A stretch of DNA of 64,000 nt from Sipunculus nudus (GCA_026874595.1 CM049307.1:49013678-49077677), one strand, 5' to 3'. Shown: positions 38,101 to 46,305, counted from the first letter of the stretch. Program-made: numbers and translations. The notes: generated from the sequence alone by a model not told the origin.

Positions 38101-38456
38101 ACATGATGAACAAGGATTATACCCGTTCGGATTCGGTTGAATCGGTTTGGGATCACAGTGATTCGGAAACATCAAGTTCAGTTTGTGGGGCTCAGGAAGC
38201 TTGGATCTTGGATCAGGAGGAAATAGGCGAGACTCCTCTGTGCTCTCGGCAAAGTCTCGCGAAATCAGACGAGATCTCAGACTCACATGCCGTGAACCCA
38301 ACCCATATCGGAGAGCTCTGCGCCAAGTCATCGCGAGCAGACTCCCTCTCCCCTACCCCGGGGCAGATAGCCGTCATGTCTGTCACCTGCCATTCCGTGA
38401 CTGTGACGTTTCTCGAAAGTTCGACAGACAAGGGCTTTTTCAGACATTATTCGTAA
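6377..38456 (+). CDS. Pc: Polycomb-class chromobox protein (CBX2/4/6/7/8 type), five coding exons
   Basis: Spliced coding sequence is 6377-6436, 6587-6630, 34422-34487, 35137-35227 and 37788-38456: 930 nt, 309 residues plus stop. All four introns start GT and end AG and the phases agree. Residues 5-56 form a chromodomain, with GRLEYLVKWQGYSSK then YNTWEPESNILDPSLLATF, closest in pattern to vertebrate CBX2/CBX4. Residues 57-77 are highly basic (likely nuclear targeting and nucleic-acid contact). The last 28 residues (282-309) match the C-terminal Pc box (SVTCHSVTVTFLESSTDKGFF), which in known family members binds RING1 inside PRC1. By family knowledge the protein reads H3K27me3 in the nucleus and recruits canonical PRC1. 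A TGA lies in frame six bases before the ATG (6371-6373), which fixes the start. The middle is acidic and Ser-rich without a fold I recognise. I see no AT-hook. I am very sure of the family; the splice sites are by inspection. Confidence 0.95.
6437..6586 (+). other. Pc intron 1
   Basis: A 150-bp GT-AG intron in phase 0 with a T-rich 3' end. It contains no repeat that I recognise. Confidence 0.85.
6587..6630 (+). CDS. Pc: Pc exon 2 (44-nt chromodomain exon)
   Basis: Encodes residues 21-34 and two bases of K35: GRLEYLVKWQGYSS. The acceptor is a pyrimidine-rich TTTGCAG ending at 6586 and the donor is a perfect GTAAGT at 6631. W29 and Y32 are the second and third aromatic-cage positions. Intron 1 (6437-6586) is only 150 bp, while the intron that follows is about 27.8 kb. 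The overlapping ORF in another frame is not coding. Confidence 0.93.
7722..7741. repeat. Poly-G run (20 nt)
   Basis: Twenty consecutive G on the + strand in intron 2, a possible G-quadruplex. Confidence 0.9.
7742..9309. other. Unannotated intronic sequence
   Basis: About 1.6 kb of Pc intron 2 with no recognisable gene, RNA or repeat family. Confidence 0.45.
9310..9341. repeat. (AT)n microsatellite
   Basis: About 30 bp of TA dinucleotides. Confidence 0.9.
9942..9986. repeat. (AT)n microsatellite
   Basis: About 45 bp of AT dinucleotides. Flanks 9342-9941 and 9987-11078 hold nothing I recognise. Confidence 0.95.
11079..11280. mobile_element. hAT-like inverted-repeat element (CAGGGGCGGATCC type)
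   Basis: Left end CAAGAGCGGATCTAGGCC and right end GCCTGGATCCGCCCCTG are inverted repeats of one consensus. Length 202 bp, non-coding. Terminal CAG...CTG and size suit a hAT-derived miniature element, but the 8 bp on either side do not match, so no target duplication is visible. Confidence 0.6.
12424..12563. repeat. GGCGCGGATC fragment with facing poly-G and poly-C runs
   Basis: A partial end of the CAGGGGCGGATCC-type element (near 12424) is followed by 12 G (12515-12526) and then 17 C (12547-12563), 20 bp apart. The two runs could fold into a GC-only hairpin. The opposite end of the element is not clear. Confidence 0.45.
13097..13150. repeat. (AT)n microsatellite
   Basis: About 54 bp of AT dinucleotides. 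Flanks 12564-13096 and 13151-14319 show no gene; three CAGATTACC repeats lie at about 12908-12966. Confidence 0.95.
14320..14392. repeat. (AT)n(AG)n compound microsatellite
   Basis: AT dinucleotides to about 14356, then AG dinucleotides to 14392. From 14393 to 15506 I see only a short (AG)n at about 15407-15425 and no gene. Confidence 0.95.
15507..17022 (+). mobile_element. Satellite-bearing element with TGCCCCCGCC ends and eight 180-bp units
   Basis: Both ends carry the same inverted motif: ATGCCCCCGCC at 15507-15517 and GGCGGGGGCAT at 17012-17022. The left end can form a hairpin (GCCCCCGCC/GGCCGGGGC). Inside are eight tandem units, marked by TTTTTTCGCAATGCCTGCAG-like sequence at 15601, 15781, 15961, 16141, 16321, 16483, 16663 and 16843. 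Spacing is exactly 180 bp except one 162-bp step. Units 1 and 3, and units 2 and 4, are more alike than neighbours, so the array grew as 360-bp dimers. Short ORFs here are repeat translations. The transposon class is unknown. Confidence 0.8.
17449..17488. repeat. Fragment of CAGGGGCGGATCC-type element end with poly-C
   Basis: A C run followed by a decayed GGATCAGCCCC end. Only one end can be seen. Confidence 0.35.
17489..18524. other. Unannotated intronic sequence
   Basis: No gene or repeat family. It contains one palindromic GCGCATGCGC (18260-18269), which matches an NRF1-type site but has no promoter context. Confidence 0.4.
18525..18639. repeat. (CTGT)n(CT)n(AT)n compound microsatellite
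   Basis: CTGT repeats, then about 60 bp of CT, then AT dinucleotides to about 18639. The Arg/Glu-repeat and Ser/Leu-repeat ORFs here are translations of the tract. Confidence 0.95.
18640..20435. other. Unannotated intronic sequence
   Basis: About 1.8 kb without a recognised gene or repeat. It is relatively free of AT tracts. Confidence 0.45.
20436..21386 (+). mobile_element. AGCTCAGCTGACT-family repeat element, copy 2 (decayed)
   Basis: It starts AGCTCAGCTGATTGAAAGTCA and includes GTCCGTCCGTTAACCAGG and the conserved GGACC(T/A)(A/G)GAATCTTC and TCTCCTTGGAAACCTGAAA blocks about every 330 bp. A degraded end (about 21347-21386, CTAGTCAACTTATCG...GGTTCATTTGTT) corresponds to the end of copy 1. 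Confidence 0.65.
21387..22242. other. Unannotated intronic sequence
   Basis: No recognised gene or repeat family. Confidence 0.45.
22243..24411 (+). mobile_element. Satellite-bearing element with GCTTGCCGGAAAT ends and 148-bp units
   Basis: GCTTGCCGGAAAT at 22243-22255 and its reverse complement at 24399-24411 mark the two ends. The right end also folds into a hairpin (24382-24411). Inside are eight imperfect units of about 148 bp: (T/C)TTGAC landmarks at 22441, 22579, 22728, 22875, 23023, 23172, 23322 and 23469. Each has CTCGTTTGACGAGATATGG, TTTGTCATGTCAAG, and CTAGACCTGTCTAGCTGTAA blocks. A ninth partial unit lies near 23900. The rest includes CATGGTAACGGCA (about 23640 and 24070) and a TGACCTTGACC stretch. 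No transposase ORF. Class unknown. Confidence 0.75.
24836..25890 (+). repeat. 275-bp tandem repeat with GGTGGCGCCACC palindromes
   Basis: Three units start near 25106, 25381 and 25656. The last two are nearly identical, so minus-strand ORFs in both give the same 60-residue sequence. Each unit has two GGTGGCGCCACC palindromes: 25158, 25306, 25434, 25581, 25709 and 25856. The lead-in (24836-25105) contains an unusual CCGCCGCCGCCGCG run. This looks like one more mollusc-style repeat element with internal tandem expansion. Its exact ends are uncertain. Confidence 0.7.
26242..27508 (+). mobile_element. AGCTCAGCTGACT-family repeat element, copy 3
   Basis: It starts AGCTGAGCTGACTGTAAGTCA and ends GGCTGAGCGTCATGACC...GGTCACTTGTT. 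Internal TTTTTGAGACC marks at about 26638 and 26973 show the same 335-bp unit. A 3' segment (about 27163-27240) is nearly identical to 820-895 of copy 1, while the rest has diverged. It has a full GGTGGCGCCACC at 26923-26934. Confidence 0.75.
27509..28684. other. Unannotated intronic sequence
   Basis: No recognised gene or repeat family. Confidence 0.45.
28685..28757 (+). pseudogene. tRNA-Arg(ACG)-like relic, probably tRNA pseudogene or SINE head
   Basis: It is 73 nt, the size of a tRNA. GGTGCG (28685-28690) can pair with CGCGCC (28752-28757). The T arm is perfect: GTGGG-TTCAATC-CCCAC (28735-28751), containing the B box GGTTCAATCCC (28738-28748). The anticodon-loop position reads GTACGAA, which would give anticodon ACG (Arg). 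The D arm is not intact, the acceptor has only 6 bp and the anticodon stem has mismatches. It is therefore not a working tRNA. A SINE tail is not evident. Confidence 0.55.
29494..29560 (+). repeat. Fragment of AGCTCAGCTGACT-family element
   Basis: AGCTCGG...CTCCGTTAACAAGGCAC followed by CGTAACCGCTGGACCTGG, matching the 5' part of the larger copies. A second, more decayed start-like stretch is at about 30815-30870 (TTTACTGAAAGCATCTGAGC). Confidence 0.5.
29925..29960. repeat. Poly-C and CT-rich run
   Basis: A run of about 13 C followed by TTCT/CTCT repeats. Between 28758 and 32128, apart from this and the fragments noted, I see no gene. Confidence 0.8.
32129..32176. repeat. (AT)n microsatellite
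   Basis: About 48 bp of AT dinucleotides after a C8 run. From 32177 to 34421 I recognise nothing except short AT patches near 33442. Confidence 0.95.
34422..34487 (+). CDS. Pc: Pc exon 3 (end of chromodomain)
   Basis: The first base completes K35. The exon then encodes residues 36-56 plus two bases of R57, containing YNTWEPESNILDPSLLATF, the conserved end of the Pc-class chromodomain including the C-terminal helix. The acceptor is GATTTTTCAG and the donor is GTAATT at 34488. Intron 3 (34488-35136) is 649 bp. Confidence 0.93.
35137..35227 (+). CDS. Pc: Pc exon 4 (basic linker)
   Basis: Completes R57 and encodes residues 58-87, starting QKNRRSKYKGSHRVTKQR. At least ten Lys/Arg fall within residues 57-77. 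The acceptor is GGCTTTCAG. The donor AAG|GTCGGT at 35228 is the weakest of the four, but it is the site that keeps phase 0 with exon 5. If it were not used, the frame would run through 30 intronic codons to a stop at 35318-35320, giving a short protein with a chromodomain and no Pc box. Known CBX proteins also have a basic stretch directly after the chromodomain. Confidence 0.85.
35228..37787 (+). other. Pc intron 4
   Basis: A 2.56-kb phase-0 intron. Its first 830 bp hold a cluster of hAT-like inverted-repeat elements. From about 36061 to 37787 I see nothing recognisable apart from AT-rich sequence. Confidence 0.8.
35302..36060. mobile_element. Cluster of decayed hAT-like inverted-repeat elements in Pc intron 4
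   Basis: Ends of the CAGGGGCGGATCC type occur at about 35310 (CAGGGGCTGATCT), 35430 (GAGGGGCGGATCC), 35527 (CCAGGGGCGGATTTAGAGG) and 35911 (GGGCAGGGGTGAATC). An opposing end ATCCGGTATAGCCCCTG is at about 35758-35775. The pair 35527-35775 looks like one 250-bp element. Neighbours share TTAAGTGGGG...GGTACA...TCATC stretches, so they are further copies. No clear target duplications. Confidence 0.55.
37788..38456 (+). CDS. Pc: Pc exon 5 (acidic region and C-terminal Pc box)
   Basis: Encodes residues 88-309. It opens KVAFTPKKRWVRNYAIDVF and continues with acidic and Ser-rich sequence (SEDDDSYSDREY, many SxE/SDS stretches). The end is the Pc box AVMSVTCHSVTVTF...KGFFRHYS and a TAA. The acceptor is TTTATTTACAG (37787). 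The Pc box matches the pattern of CBX7 and Drosophila Pc (TVNxxTVTxxES..xGFF). The coding part is visibly richer in CG than the flanks. Confidence 0.93.
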   Translation, partial: KVAFTPKKRWVRNYAIDVFLEKSEDDDSYSDREYNSEVRSYPEPANQDQFRTKLTSDPFIGDIGANVTVTSAESGDECPSVSSPDIISNDQPMFCSSEQTLNEDHMMNKDYTRSDSVESVWDHSDSETSSSVCGAQEAWILDQEEIGETPLCSRQSLAKSDEISDSHAVNPTHIGELCAKSSRADSLSPTPGQIAVMSVTCHSVTVTFLESSTDKGFFRHYS

Positions 38457-39654
38457 ACCAGTGAGCACTTAAAGGGTCTGTTTGGGTCCATTTGTAGGTC
38501 GGCATTGAAGCAGAAAAAATCGGTCAGAGGGGATCAGTCAACACGAAACTCCGCAGCGTGGATAACGGTGGCTGTTATAATAATGATTTGCTGTTGGGCA
38601 GTGAGAGCATAAGAACAGGCAATAAGGTGGTATCGAATCGATACGAGAGGTTTGACACTGGTAAGGACCGTCCCGGGCAGCACCATCAGAAAGGGAAACC
38701 TACTTTAGCTCTGGGCGGCCATCAAATGAAAATCACGTTACGTCTGCGTTCACAAACAAGGCATAACACACCCAATACGGAACACTAGAGGGTTTATGTA
38801 TGACGTCAGAATGACAGTGACCCGTTCCAACTTTAATGCTGCTGACATACTGCGCTGAACAAACTATTTTACCAACATATGTGATGTGTCAGCATTTGCT
38901 ACGTTAATTGGCAAAGTGCCAAGATATCGAGCCGCCTCAAACAGGTTAGGCGGGTAAGCTTACGTGCTGACTAGCTGGTGGATCGTTTCTCTTGGAAACA
39001 CTGCATTTATGGGACTGCTTCCGAGTGCGTAAATCGATTGAAGTCCTCGGCAAACGTGATCGACAGTATAACCTGATATGCTGATGTAAATCTGTATACA
39101 TATTCATCATTTGTGATATGAATATTCAGATTATTTATATTATTCAAGAAATGCACAATGGATGTTGATAATTCATTAACTAGTATGCATGTTTATTCGT
39201 GACCGGAACCTCCTTAGACTGGTTCCCTGCGTCATTCTGGCAGGTTAGCTCCCTCAATACCAGCTGTTTGCCCGCAGAGAACGAGTCTATAGGGGTTCCA
39301 TAATTAAGATATTTTATCAATTTGAATGCAACAAAAAAATCCCTCATGACACAAAATCCCGTTGCTGAGTAGGCTAAATGCTCTACAGAAACATAAACTG
39401 CTGCCATAATATCTTTGTGCCAAGTGCATTCATATTCAACTATTCTGAGAAGATATTCATTAGGTATTGAAAATTCTGCAGGAGGAATATAGAGGTGACC
39501 TTACAAGCTTTCCATTATGACAATCATAAGAAAACGAGGCCTCGTTTAATCACCGAAATAATGCCCTTTTCATTCATAAGATTTGTCAAAATCGCAACCT
39601 CCATCAATACGTATAATATATAAGGAAAGTATGGTATATACAGTAATGCGTTAG
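38457..39654 (+). other. Pc 3' flank / likely 3' UTR
   Basis: About 1.2 kb after the stop codon. By eye I find no AATAAA or ATTAAA here. The nearest AATAAA is at 39790-39795, inside the next transposon relic. The 76-codon ORF at 38558-38788 has no features of a protein. The mRNA end is therefore unknown. Confidence 0.4.
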
Positions 39655-39906
39655 CAGGGGCGTCAATATAGGGGGGGATGGGGGTATATATACCCCCCAC
39701 TTTTTTTCAAGGGGGGGGGGATGGTCAATGTTATCATCCCCCCCCACTTTTCAGAGAATAATATAATAATATTGCAAATGACAATAATTAATAAATAGAA
39801 TTAAAGACTTTGGATTCATTTACTAAAAATGTTATATCTAAACCTTGCTTAGAATTCACGAATACACTTTTTTTCTAAAACGTTATACTTATCTGAAATA
39901 TGATTG

Positions 39907-39947
<41 letters not shown>

Positions 39948-39969
39948 CATATATATATATATATAATGT

Positions 39970-40036
<67 letters not shown>

Positions 40037-40077
40037 AACTCATCCCCCCCACCCTGGGAGAAAAATTGACGCCACTG
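39655..40077. mobile_element. hAT-like inverted-repeat element carrying (AT)n, copy 1
   Basis: The ends CAGGGGCGTCAAT (39655-39667) and ATTGACGCCACTG (40065-40077) are inverted repeats matching at 12 of 13 positions. The 8 bp outside are TGCGTTAG and AGCGGTAG (6 of 8 match), consistent with an old hAT-type 8-bp duplication. Inside are facing G and C runs (about 39669-39750) and AT tracts at 39910-39946 and 39973-40032. An AATAAA lies at 39790-39795. No ORF. Confidence 0.7.
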
Positions 40078-41763
40078 AGCGGTAGCTTTAAAACAGCAAA
40101 TAAATTAATAATTTGTAACAGTCATGAAAATTTATAGGATGAAACTATCGGGATCAGATCCCAAGTTGTTATCACCTGAATACGCAACGTTCAATAACAT
40201 AACGGTGTAATTTACAGCAACGTAATGGTGTTATAATTACAGTTATGTAATGATGTTATAATTACACGGCGCTGTGGCATATTCATCTCGGTGTTATATA
40301 CCGTGTTTATTTTTAAATAGTTTTGCCAACGATAATTTACTAATAATATATCGGGGGTCACTGTTAAATGTATAACAAAATATGTGATCACCCAATTACG
40401 CAATGTTTAACAATACGATAATGATGTTATAACTTCTTTATTGATGTAGCAGGTTTATCTCGGTGTTGCGAAGTGTTTATTTGAATTTTTGCAATGATCA
40501 TACATCCTGCTATATAGAGTGACATTCCGGTGTTTTATATTTGAACGTCATACGAATTATAAGGCATTTATCTATATATTTTGGTTTACAGATTTTAGCA
40601 TTAATTGCGCATATATAACCTATACTAATTGCATATATACGACAGACTCCGGCCCCGTGTTCTTCAGAATAACCAAATATTGAACCGTCTATTAGTACTT
40701 ATTCAGAAACAAGTCCGACACTAAGGTCCACTTTGAACGGTTTTCATACAGACTGAATATTGAATCGACATGTTTCATCAGTACAGAATCAATCGAAACT
40801 GCGGATTAATTTTAAATGTTGACTGTTTTTACAATATTACCAAATGGAAATTGGGATGTGTAAATTTGCTGATTTCATCAACACAGAATATAAGAGCATT
40901 ATTTAGATTCCGCTGTATACTATAGTATGGAATGGACAGAAATTGCAATACAAGGAACTAATATTGTTATATACCTTCAACAATAACCCTTTCGCCAATA
41001 TGAATCTCAGGCTTTAAAAGTATACATCTAAGTAAATGCTAGAATCCAGCACCGGAATTTGTAGGAGGCACATCCAATTAACAGATCCATGAAAAATGGA
41101 TGTTGTCACGCTTTAAATCCTTATATGGTTTCCTATGGTCTGGTTATCATATTAAAAATGTTCGTGATTGACCGGTTGTCCACGTGCAGAACGACACAAA
41201 ACGGGTAAATAGGTTTTCTTTGTCGCTCACGCCGACTAAAAACCTTCTTAGGTTTCTACCTCTGTAAATGTCAATCTAAACTTCAGCTGTCTGATTACTC
41301 ATGGCTCAGGTAACCATAGCAACAGTCAAAGACATTAACTTCAGAGTCATTTAGTATAGAGGTAGACAACAGAAAACTAAAGACCGCCACTTCCTGCCTA
41401 TATTGACAAGATGAAAAGAAATGTGCCAAATGATTGTCCTTAAGGTATACAATGAAGCAACGTTCATACAAAATACTAATTATTGTAATTCAAGTCGTAA
41501 TTCTTTGTCAGAAAACTTACCTAAAAGTCTTAAGATCAAATACATTCTAAAGGTGGTAACATCATATAATTAGTTATCGAAATTAGACCTAGCTCGTTGT
41601 AATTAGTACTGGTACAAATGGTGAACGTCTATATACGCTCATGTTCTAGGCCTTAAATATATGATAATTTAAAGCAAAAGTCATTATTAAAAAAATATTT
41701 CAGTGATAAAATTCAGCAGAGAAGATATTACATGGCTGCAGTGGTCTGATGCACAAGAGAATA

Positions 41764-41768
<5 letters not shown>
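40078..41768. other. Unannotated intergenic sequence
   Basis: About 1.7 kb, AT-rich, no recognised gene, RNA or repeat family. Confidence 0.45.

Positions 41769-41800
<32 letters not shown>
41769..41800. repeat. (AT)n microsatellite
   Basis: About 32 bp of AT dinucleotides. Confidence 0.9.
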
Positions 41801-41803
<3 letters not shown>

Positions 41804-41985
41804 TATATACTATGTACCCTTTTCTCTGCATTTACTTCTCTACCGGTGTACCCACCTTTGTACTAATATGTCGATATCCATGTATATAGCTGTACATATG
41901 TCTGCCTGATGCACAATATTAAGTGGACCCGGTGCGTTAAGTACCACGATTAAACCAGATATACCGATCTGTATTACTAAAGAAT

Positions 41986-41987
<2 letters not shown>

Positions 41988-42043
<56 letters not shown>
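41988..42043. repeat. (AT)n microsatellite
   Basis: About 56 bp of AT dinucleotides. Confidence 0.95.
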
Positions 42044-42046
<3 letters not shown>

Positions 42047-42389
42047 GAGGGATCAGTTCATATATATTCTCCGCTTTTGTATTTCCTGCAGACACCATTA
42101 AATATTTATTTTATTCAAGTATCGTTGTTCGTGTTTGTTTGTTCCCTCCAACATACAATACATGGTTAAGAGAGTGTATTAGTGACACAAAAACCTTATG
42201 CAACCTCGTTTATAATGGGCTGGATTATGAAATTTCGTTGACCCGATTAGTAAACGATACGTCAACGGCGTAAACAAAGAGGCATGTATTTCATTGATCA
42301 CAGGTGGCTGTCTTGACAGTACTAAGTGGAGAAATTAAAAGTAATACTTGTCTGTGCTAGACACCGATGAACACAATGGGACTTTTTTT

Positions 42390-44999
42390 AGCTCAGCTGA
42401 CTGTGGGTCAACTGAGGTATAGGAATGGCGCGACGACCGTCCGTTAGCAGGGCACAAATCGTAACTGCTGGACCTAGAAACTTCTAAGTGAATAATCATG
42501 GAGGTCTATAAAAAATCTCCTTGGAACCCTAAAATTAGGTCACTGCGACCTATATCTTTCGGGCTATGGGGCTTAAAAATACCCCCCAGAATAATCAAAA
42601 ATATAATACAAAACCTCCAATATCTTGATAATTAATGCATGGATTGTCATGAATCTTGCCTGGAATATTGACCATGACTAGTTTTGTCAGTTCCCGAAAA
42701 GTGGTGGCGCCACCTGTATTTTTTGTTATTTTAACGAATATTTTTTTTTATACTGTAAATAACAACAATCATGTCAGTTTCTTAGCTGTAATTACATCTA
42801 GTGTCTCAAAATCTGATGTATTTATTGATCACAAGTGGATGCCATATAGTTATCACCCTGCCTGTCTGTTTGTCTGTCTGCCCATCCGTCCGTCCACACA
42901 AATTTGTTTCCTGATGATAACTCCAGGTTGTATTGACACATGGATTTCAAACTTGACTTACATATGGCCTACCACTAAAGCAAGAACCTATATGATTTTT
43001 GGGTCATGAGGTCAAGGTCACAGGACTCGCTTTTTAGCTCAGCTGACTGTAAGTCAACTGAGGTATAGGAATGGCGCTTTGTCCGTCGTCTGTCCGGCTG
43101 TCCGGCCGTCCGTTAGCAGGGCACAAATCGTAACTGCTGGACCTACAAACTTCCAAGTGAATATGGAGGGAGGTCTATAAAAATCTCTTTGGAAACCTGA
43201 AATTAGGTCACTGCGACCTATATCCTCCGAGCCATGGGGCTCCCAGAATAATTGAAAATATAATACAAAACCTCCAATATCTTGATAATTAATGCATGGA
43301 TTGTCATGAATCTTGCCTTGAATATTTACCATTACTAGTTTTCTCAGTTCTCAAAAAGTGGTTGCGCCACCTGTATTTTTTGTTATTTTAACGAATATTT
43401 TAAAATTTTGTTTACTAAAAAATGACAACAATCATGTCAGTTTTTCAGCTGTAATTACATCTGGTGTCCCAAAACCTGGTGTGTTTATTGATCACAAGTG
43501 GATGCCAGTTATCACCCTGTCTGTCTGTCTGTATGTTTGTCTGTCTGTCTGTCCATCCATCCATCCACACAAATTTGTTTCCAGATGATAACTCAAGGTT
43601 TTATTGACACATGGATTTCAACTTGACTTACATATGGCCCACCACTAAAGCAAGAACCTGTATGATTTTGGGGTCATGAGGTCAAAGGTCAAGGTCACAG
43701 GACTTACTTTTTTAAAAAAGATTATGGCTGCATTTTAAGCCAAGCTTTTCATCCCAAACTTTCCATTTTGCACATTTAGCTGACTTGCCAGTATGGGGAG
43801 AGCATAAATGAATTTGGGTTCACATGGTCAAAGGTCAAGATCACAGGGGCCATCTGTTCACAAATTAATTTCCAGTTTAGTTTGACATATTGGTTTCAAA
43901 CTTAACTTACATATGACTCACCACTAAAGTAAGAACCATGTGGATTTTGGGGTCCAACGGGTCAAACGTCATGGTCACAGGACTCATGTCTTTAAAAAGA
44001 ATGCATATGCATTTGAAGCCAAACTTTTCATTCCAAACCTTCCATCTTCAAGATATTGCTAACCTGCCAATAGGGGAAGAGTCTGTTCAATTTTGGGGTC
44101 ATCAGGTCAAAGGTCAAGGTTACAGTACCCACTTATTAAGAAAGATTGTGGATACATTTTAAGCCAAACTTTTCATCCAAAACCTTCCATCTTGTACATA
44201 TAACTTAGCTGCGAATAGGGGAAGAAACTGATTGATTTAGGGGTCACAAGGTCAAAGGTCATCGTCACAGGGGCCATCTGTCCACATATTTGTTCTGGAT
44301 GATAACTCCAGTTTGGATTGACGGATTTATTTCAATTTTGACGTATATATGACCCACCAATAATGTAAGAAGCCTTTTGATTTTGGGGTCATTAGGCCGA
44401 AGGTCAAGGTCACAGGACCCACTTCTTTAAAAAGATTGTTGATGTATTTTTAGCAAAACTTTCTGTCCCAAACATTCTATCTTCCAGATGTTGCTCACCT
44501 GCCAATAGTGGAAGTAATTTTTGGATTTTGGGGTCACAAGGTCAAGTTCATGGGGGCCATCAATCCATATATTAGTTTCCAGATGGTAACACTAGTTTAG
44601 TTTAAAATGTTGCTTTCAAACTTGACTTATATATGGCCCACCACTAAAGTAAGAACTGTTGATTCCGGGGTCATGAGATCAAAGGTCAAGGTCACAGGAC
44701 CCACTACTTTAGAAAGACTGTGGATTCATTTTAAGCCAAACTTTTCATCTCAATCCTTGCATCATCAACATGTGGTGCACCTGCCAATAGGGGAAGTTTC
44801 CTTTTGATTTTGGGGTCATAAGGTCAAAGGTTAAGGTCACAGGGCCAATCCATTCACAAATTAGTTCATGGATGATAACTCCAGTTTGGGTAACAGGTTG
44901 GCTTCAAACTGATCACAGGACCAATATTTAGAAAACCTCATAAACATATATCCTTATAGACAAATGCAGCTGAGCGTCGAGACCCATGGGTCCCTAGTC
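42390..44999 (+). mobile_element. AGCTCAGCTGACT-family repeat element, copy 4, with internal duplication
   Basis: Two starts (42390 and 43036, AGCTCAGCTGACTGT) show that the first about 646 bp has been duplicated in tandem. The end is GCAGCTGAGCGTCGAGACCCATGGGTC (44967-44993). The second half is a different internal repeat of about 140-290 bp: TTTTAAGCCAAACTTTTCAT, ACCTGCCAATAGGGGAAG, and GGGGTCA..AGGTCAAAGGTCAAGGTCACAGG blocks. These contain perfect AGGTCAAAGGTCA direct repeats at 43679, 44104 and 44249. A GTCT/GTCC repeat lies at about 43520-43565. No coding capacity. Confidence 0.75.
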
Positions 45000-45400
45000 A
45001 ATGTTTAGTAATTTTTCTCGAGAAGACACTCCAAGTTTGCATGTAGTTTACCTTAATTTCAGAGGAAATATCAATTCTGAAATTTACATACGGTTGTGGG
45101 CTGTATAAGGAAGACGTGAACTGAAATTAATAGAGCATGCAACTGCTCCCGAGTGCAGGTAAAAAATTTAAATTGATCATGTTTTTTTTTCTGTACATAG
45201 TACTTATTTCAAGATATCCCGCAACACGGAAAATTAAATAACTCCTCTTCATCGTATCAACTGGCATTTGAATTTCATACTTTCTTATTAAGACTTAGAG
45301 AAAGAGGCTTCGCAAAGCCAACATTTTTCTCCCTATACGTTGCATGGGGTACATCTATGTAGGTTAACGATCCCTATTTTACGTAACCGTACATTGATAA

Positions 45401-45574
45401 CACGTGCGTCAATAAAGGGGGAGGTATATATCCCCCACTTTTTAGCAATGGGGGAGGATGGTCAATGAAATTACCCCCCCCCCTGAAATTCAGATAATAA
45501 TATTTATACATTAGAAATTAATTATATTTATCATTTGAATTATGGACTTTATTTCCATTCATGATTCTGCAATG

Positions 45575-45615
<41 letters not shown>

Positions 45616-45861
45616 TGATTTAGAATTAACCTTTTACGGGCAACATATAATACCATTTTTTTTTTAATCCTTATACGAAATTGTTATATATTTGAAATGT
45701 GTCATACAGACGCTAATAAATATATATATATTTATATATATATATACATATATATATAAATATATATATACATATGTATATATATATATATATATGTATA
45801 CATATGTGTGTTTGTGTGTGCGAGTCATCCCTCCTACTCTTGAAGATAAACTGACGCACTG
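45401..45861. mobile_element. hAT-like inverted-repeat element carrying (AT)n, copy 2
   Basis: The ends CACGTGCGTCAAT (45401-45413) and CTGACGCACTG (45851-45861) are inverted repeats, related to those of the 39655-40077 element. The 8 bp outside read ATTGATAA and ATTGATGG (6 of 8). The interior follows the same plan: a GGGGGAGGT...CCCCC block, AATAATAT stretch, then AT tracts (45577-45610 and 45718-45797). The His/Ile/Tyr-repeat ORFs are translations of those tracts. Confidence 0.7.
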
Positions 45862-46305
45862 ATTGATGGAACCCAGTAAATGAAAATAATTTTTCATCTC
45901 TTTCAGACTTCGACACACTATCTCGCTAGTTCGACATTATCTTGACTGCACTATAGTGCAATGATATAGTCAAATCTGAACTGCCCGAGTCTAAATGCAA
46001 GTTTGAGTCCAAACTGATCGAGTCCTAGTCCGAATCTTTCAGGTTTAAGTCGTCCTCGAGTTGTGACCTTTAGAAAGCGAGTCCAAGTCATAAAATTATC
46101 GTTATAGAATAATGGTATTTGAGAAAAATTTTAAAAATTTAAATTGAGTGTATTCACGCTTTATTACTAATTAGCATAATTGTAAGTGATACTTACCCAG
46201 AAGGCTGTTTGAATTTTGAAATTCATCATTGATGTAGGACTCGACGCAGGCACTTGAGACGATGTATTCACCGAGTGAGCGATATTACAAGCATCACAGG
46301 GCTCA
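45862..46305. other. Unannotated sequence
   Basis: No recognised gene or repeat. Short GAGTCCAAGTC-like phrases recur (about 45985-46090) but too weakly to call a repeat. Confidence 0.4.

Noticed and set aside
37854-38431. Several antisense and alternate-frame ORFs over Pc exon 5
   Set aside because: They are shadows of the real coding exon, which ends in a Pc box.
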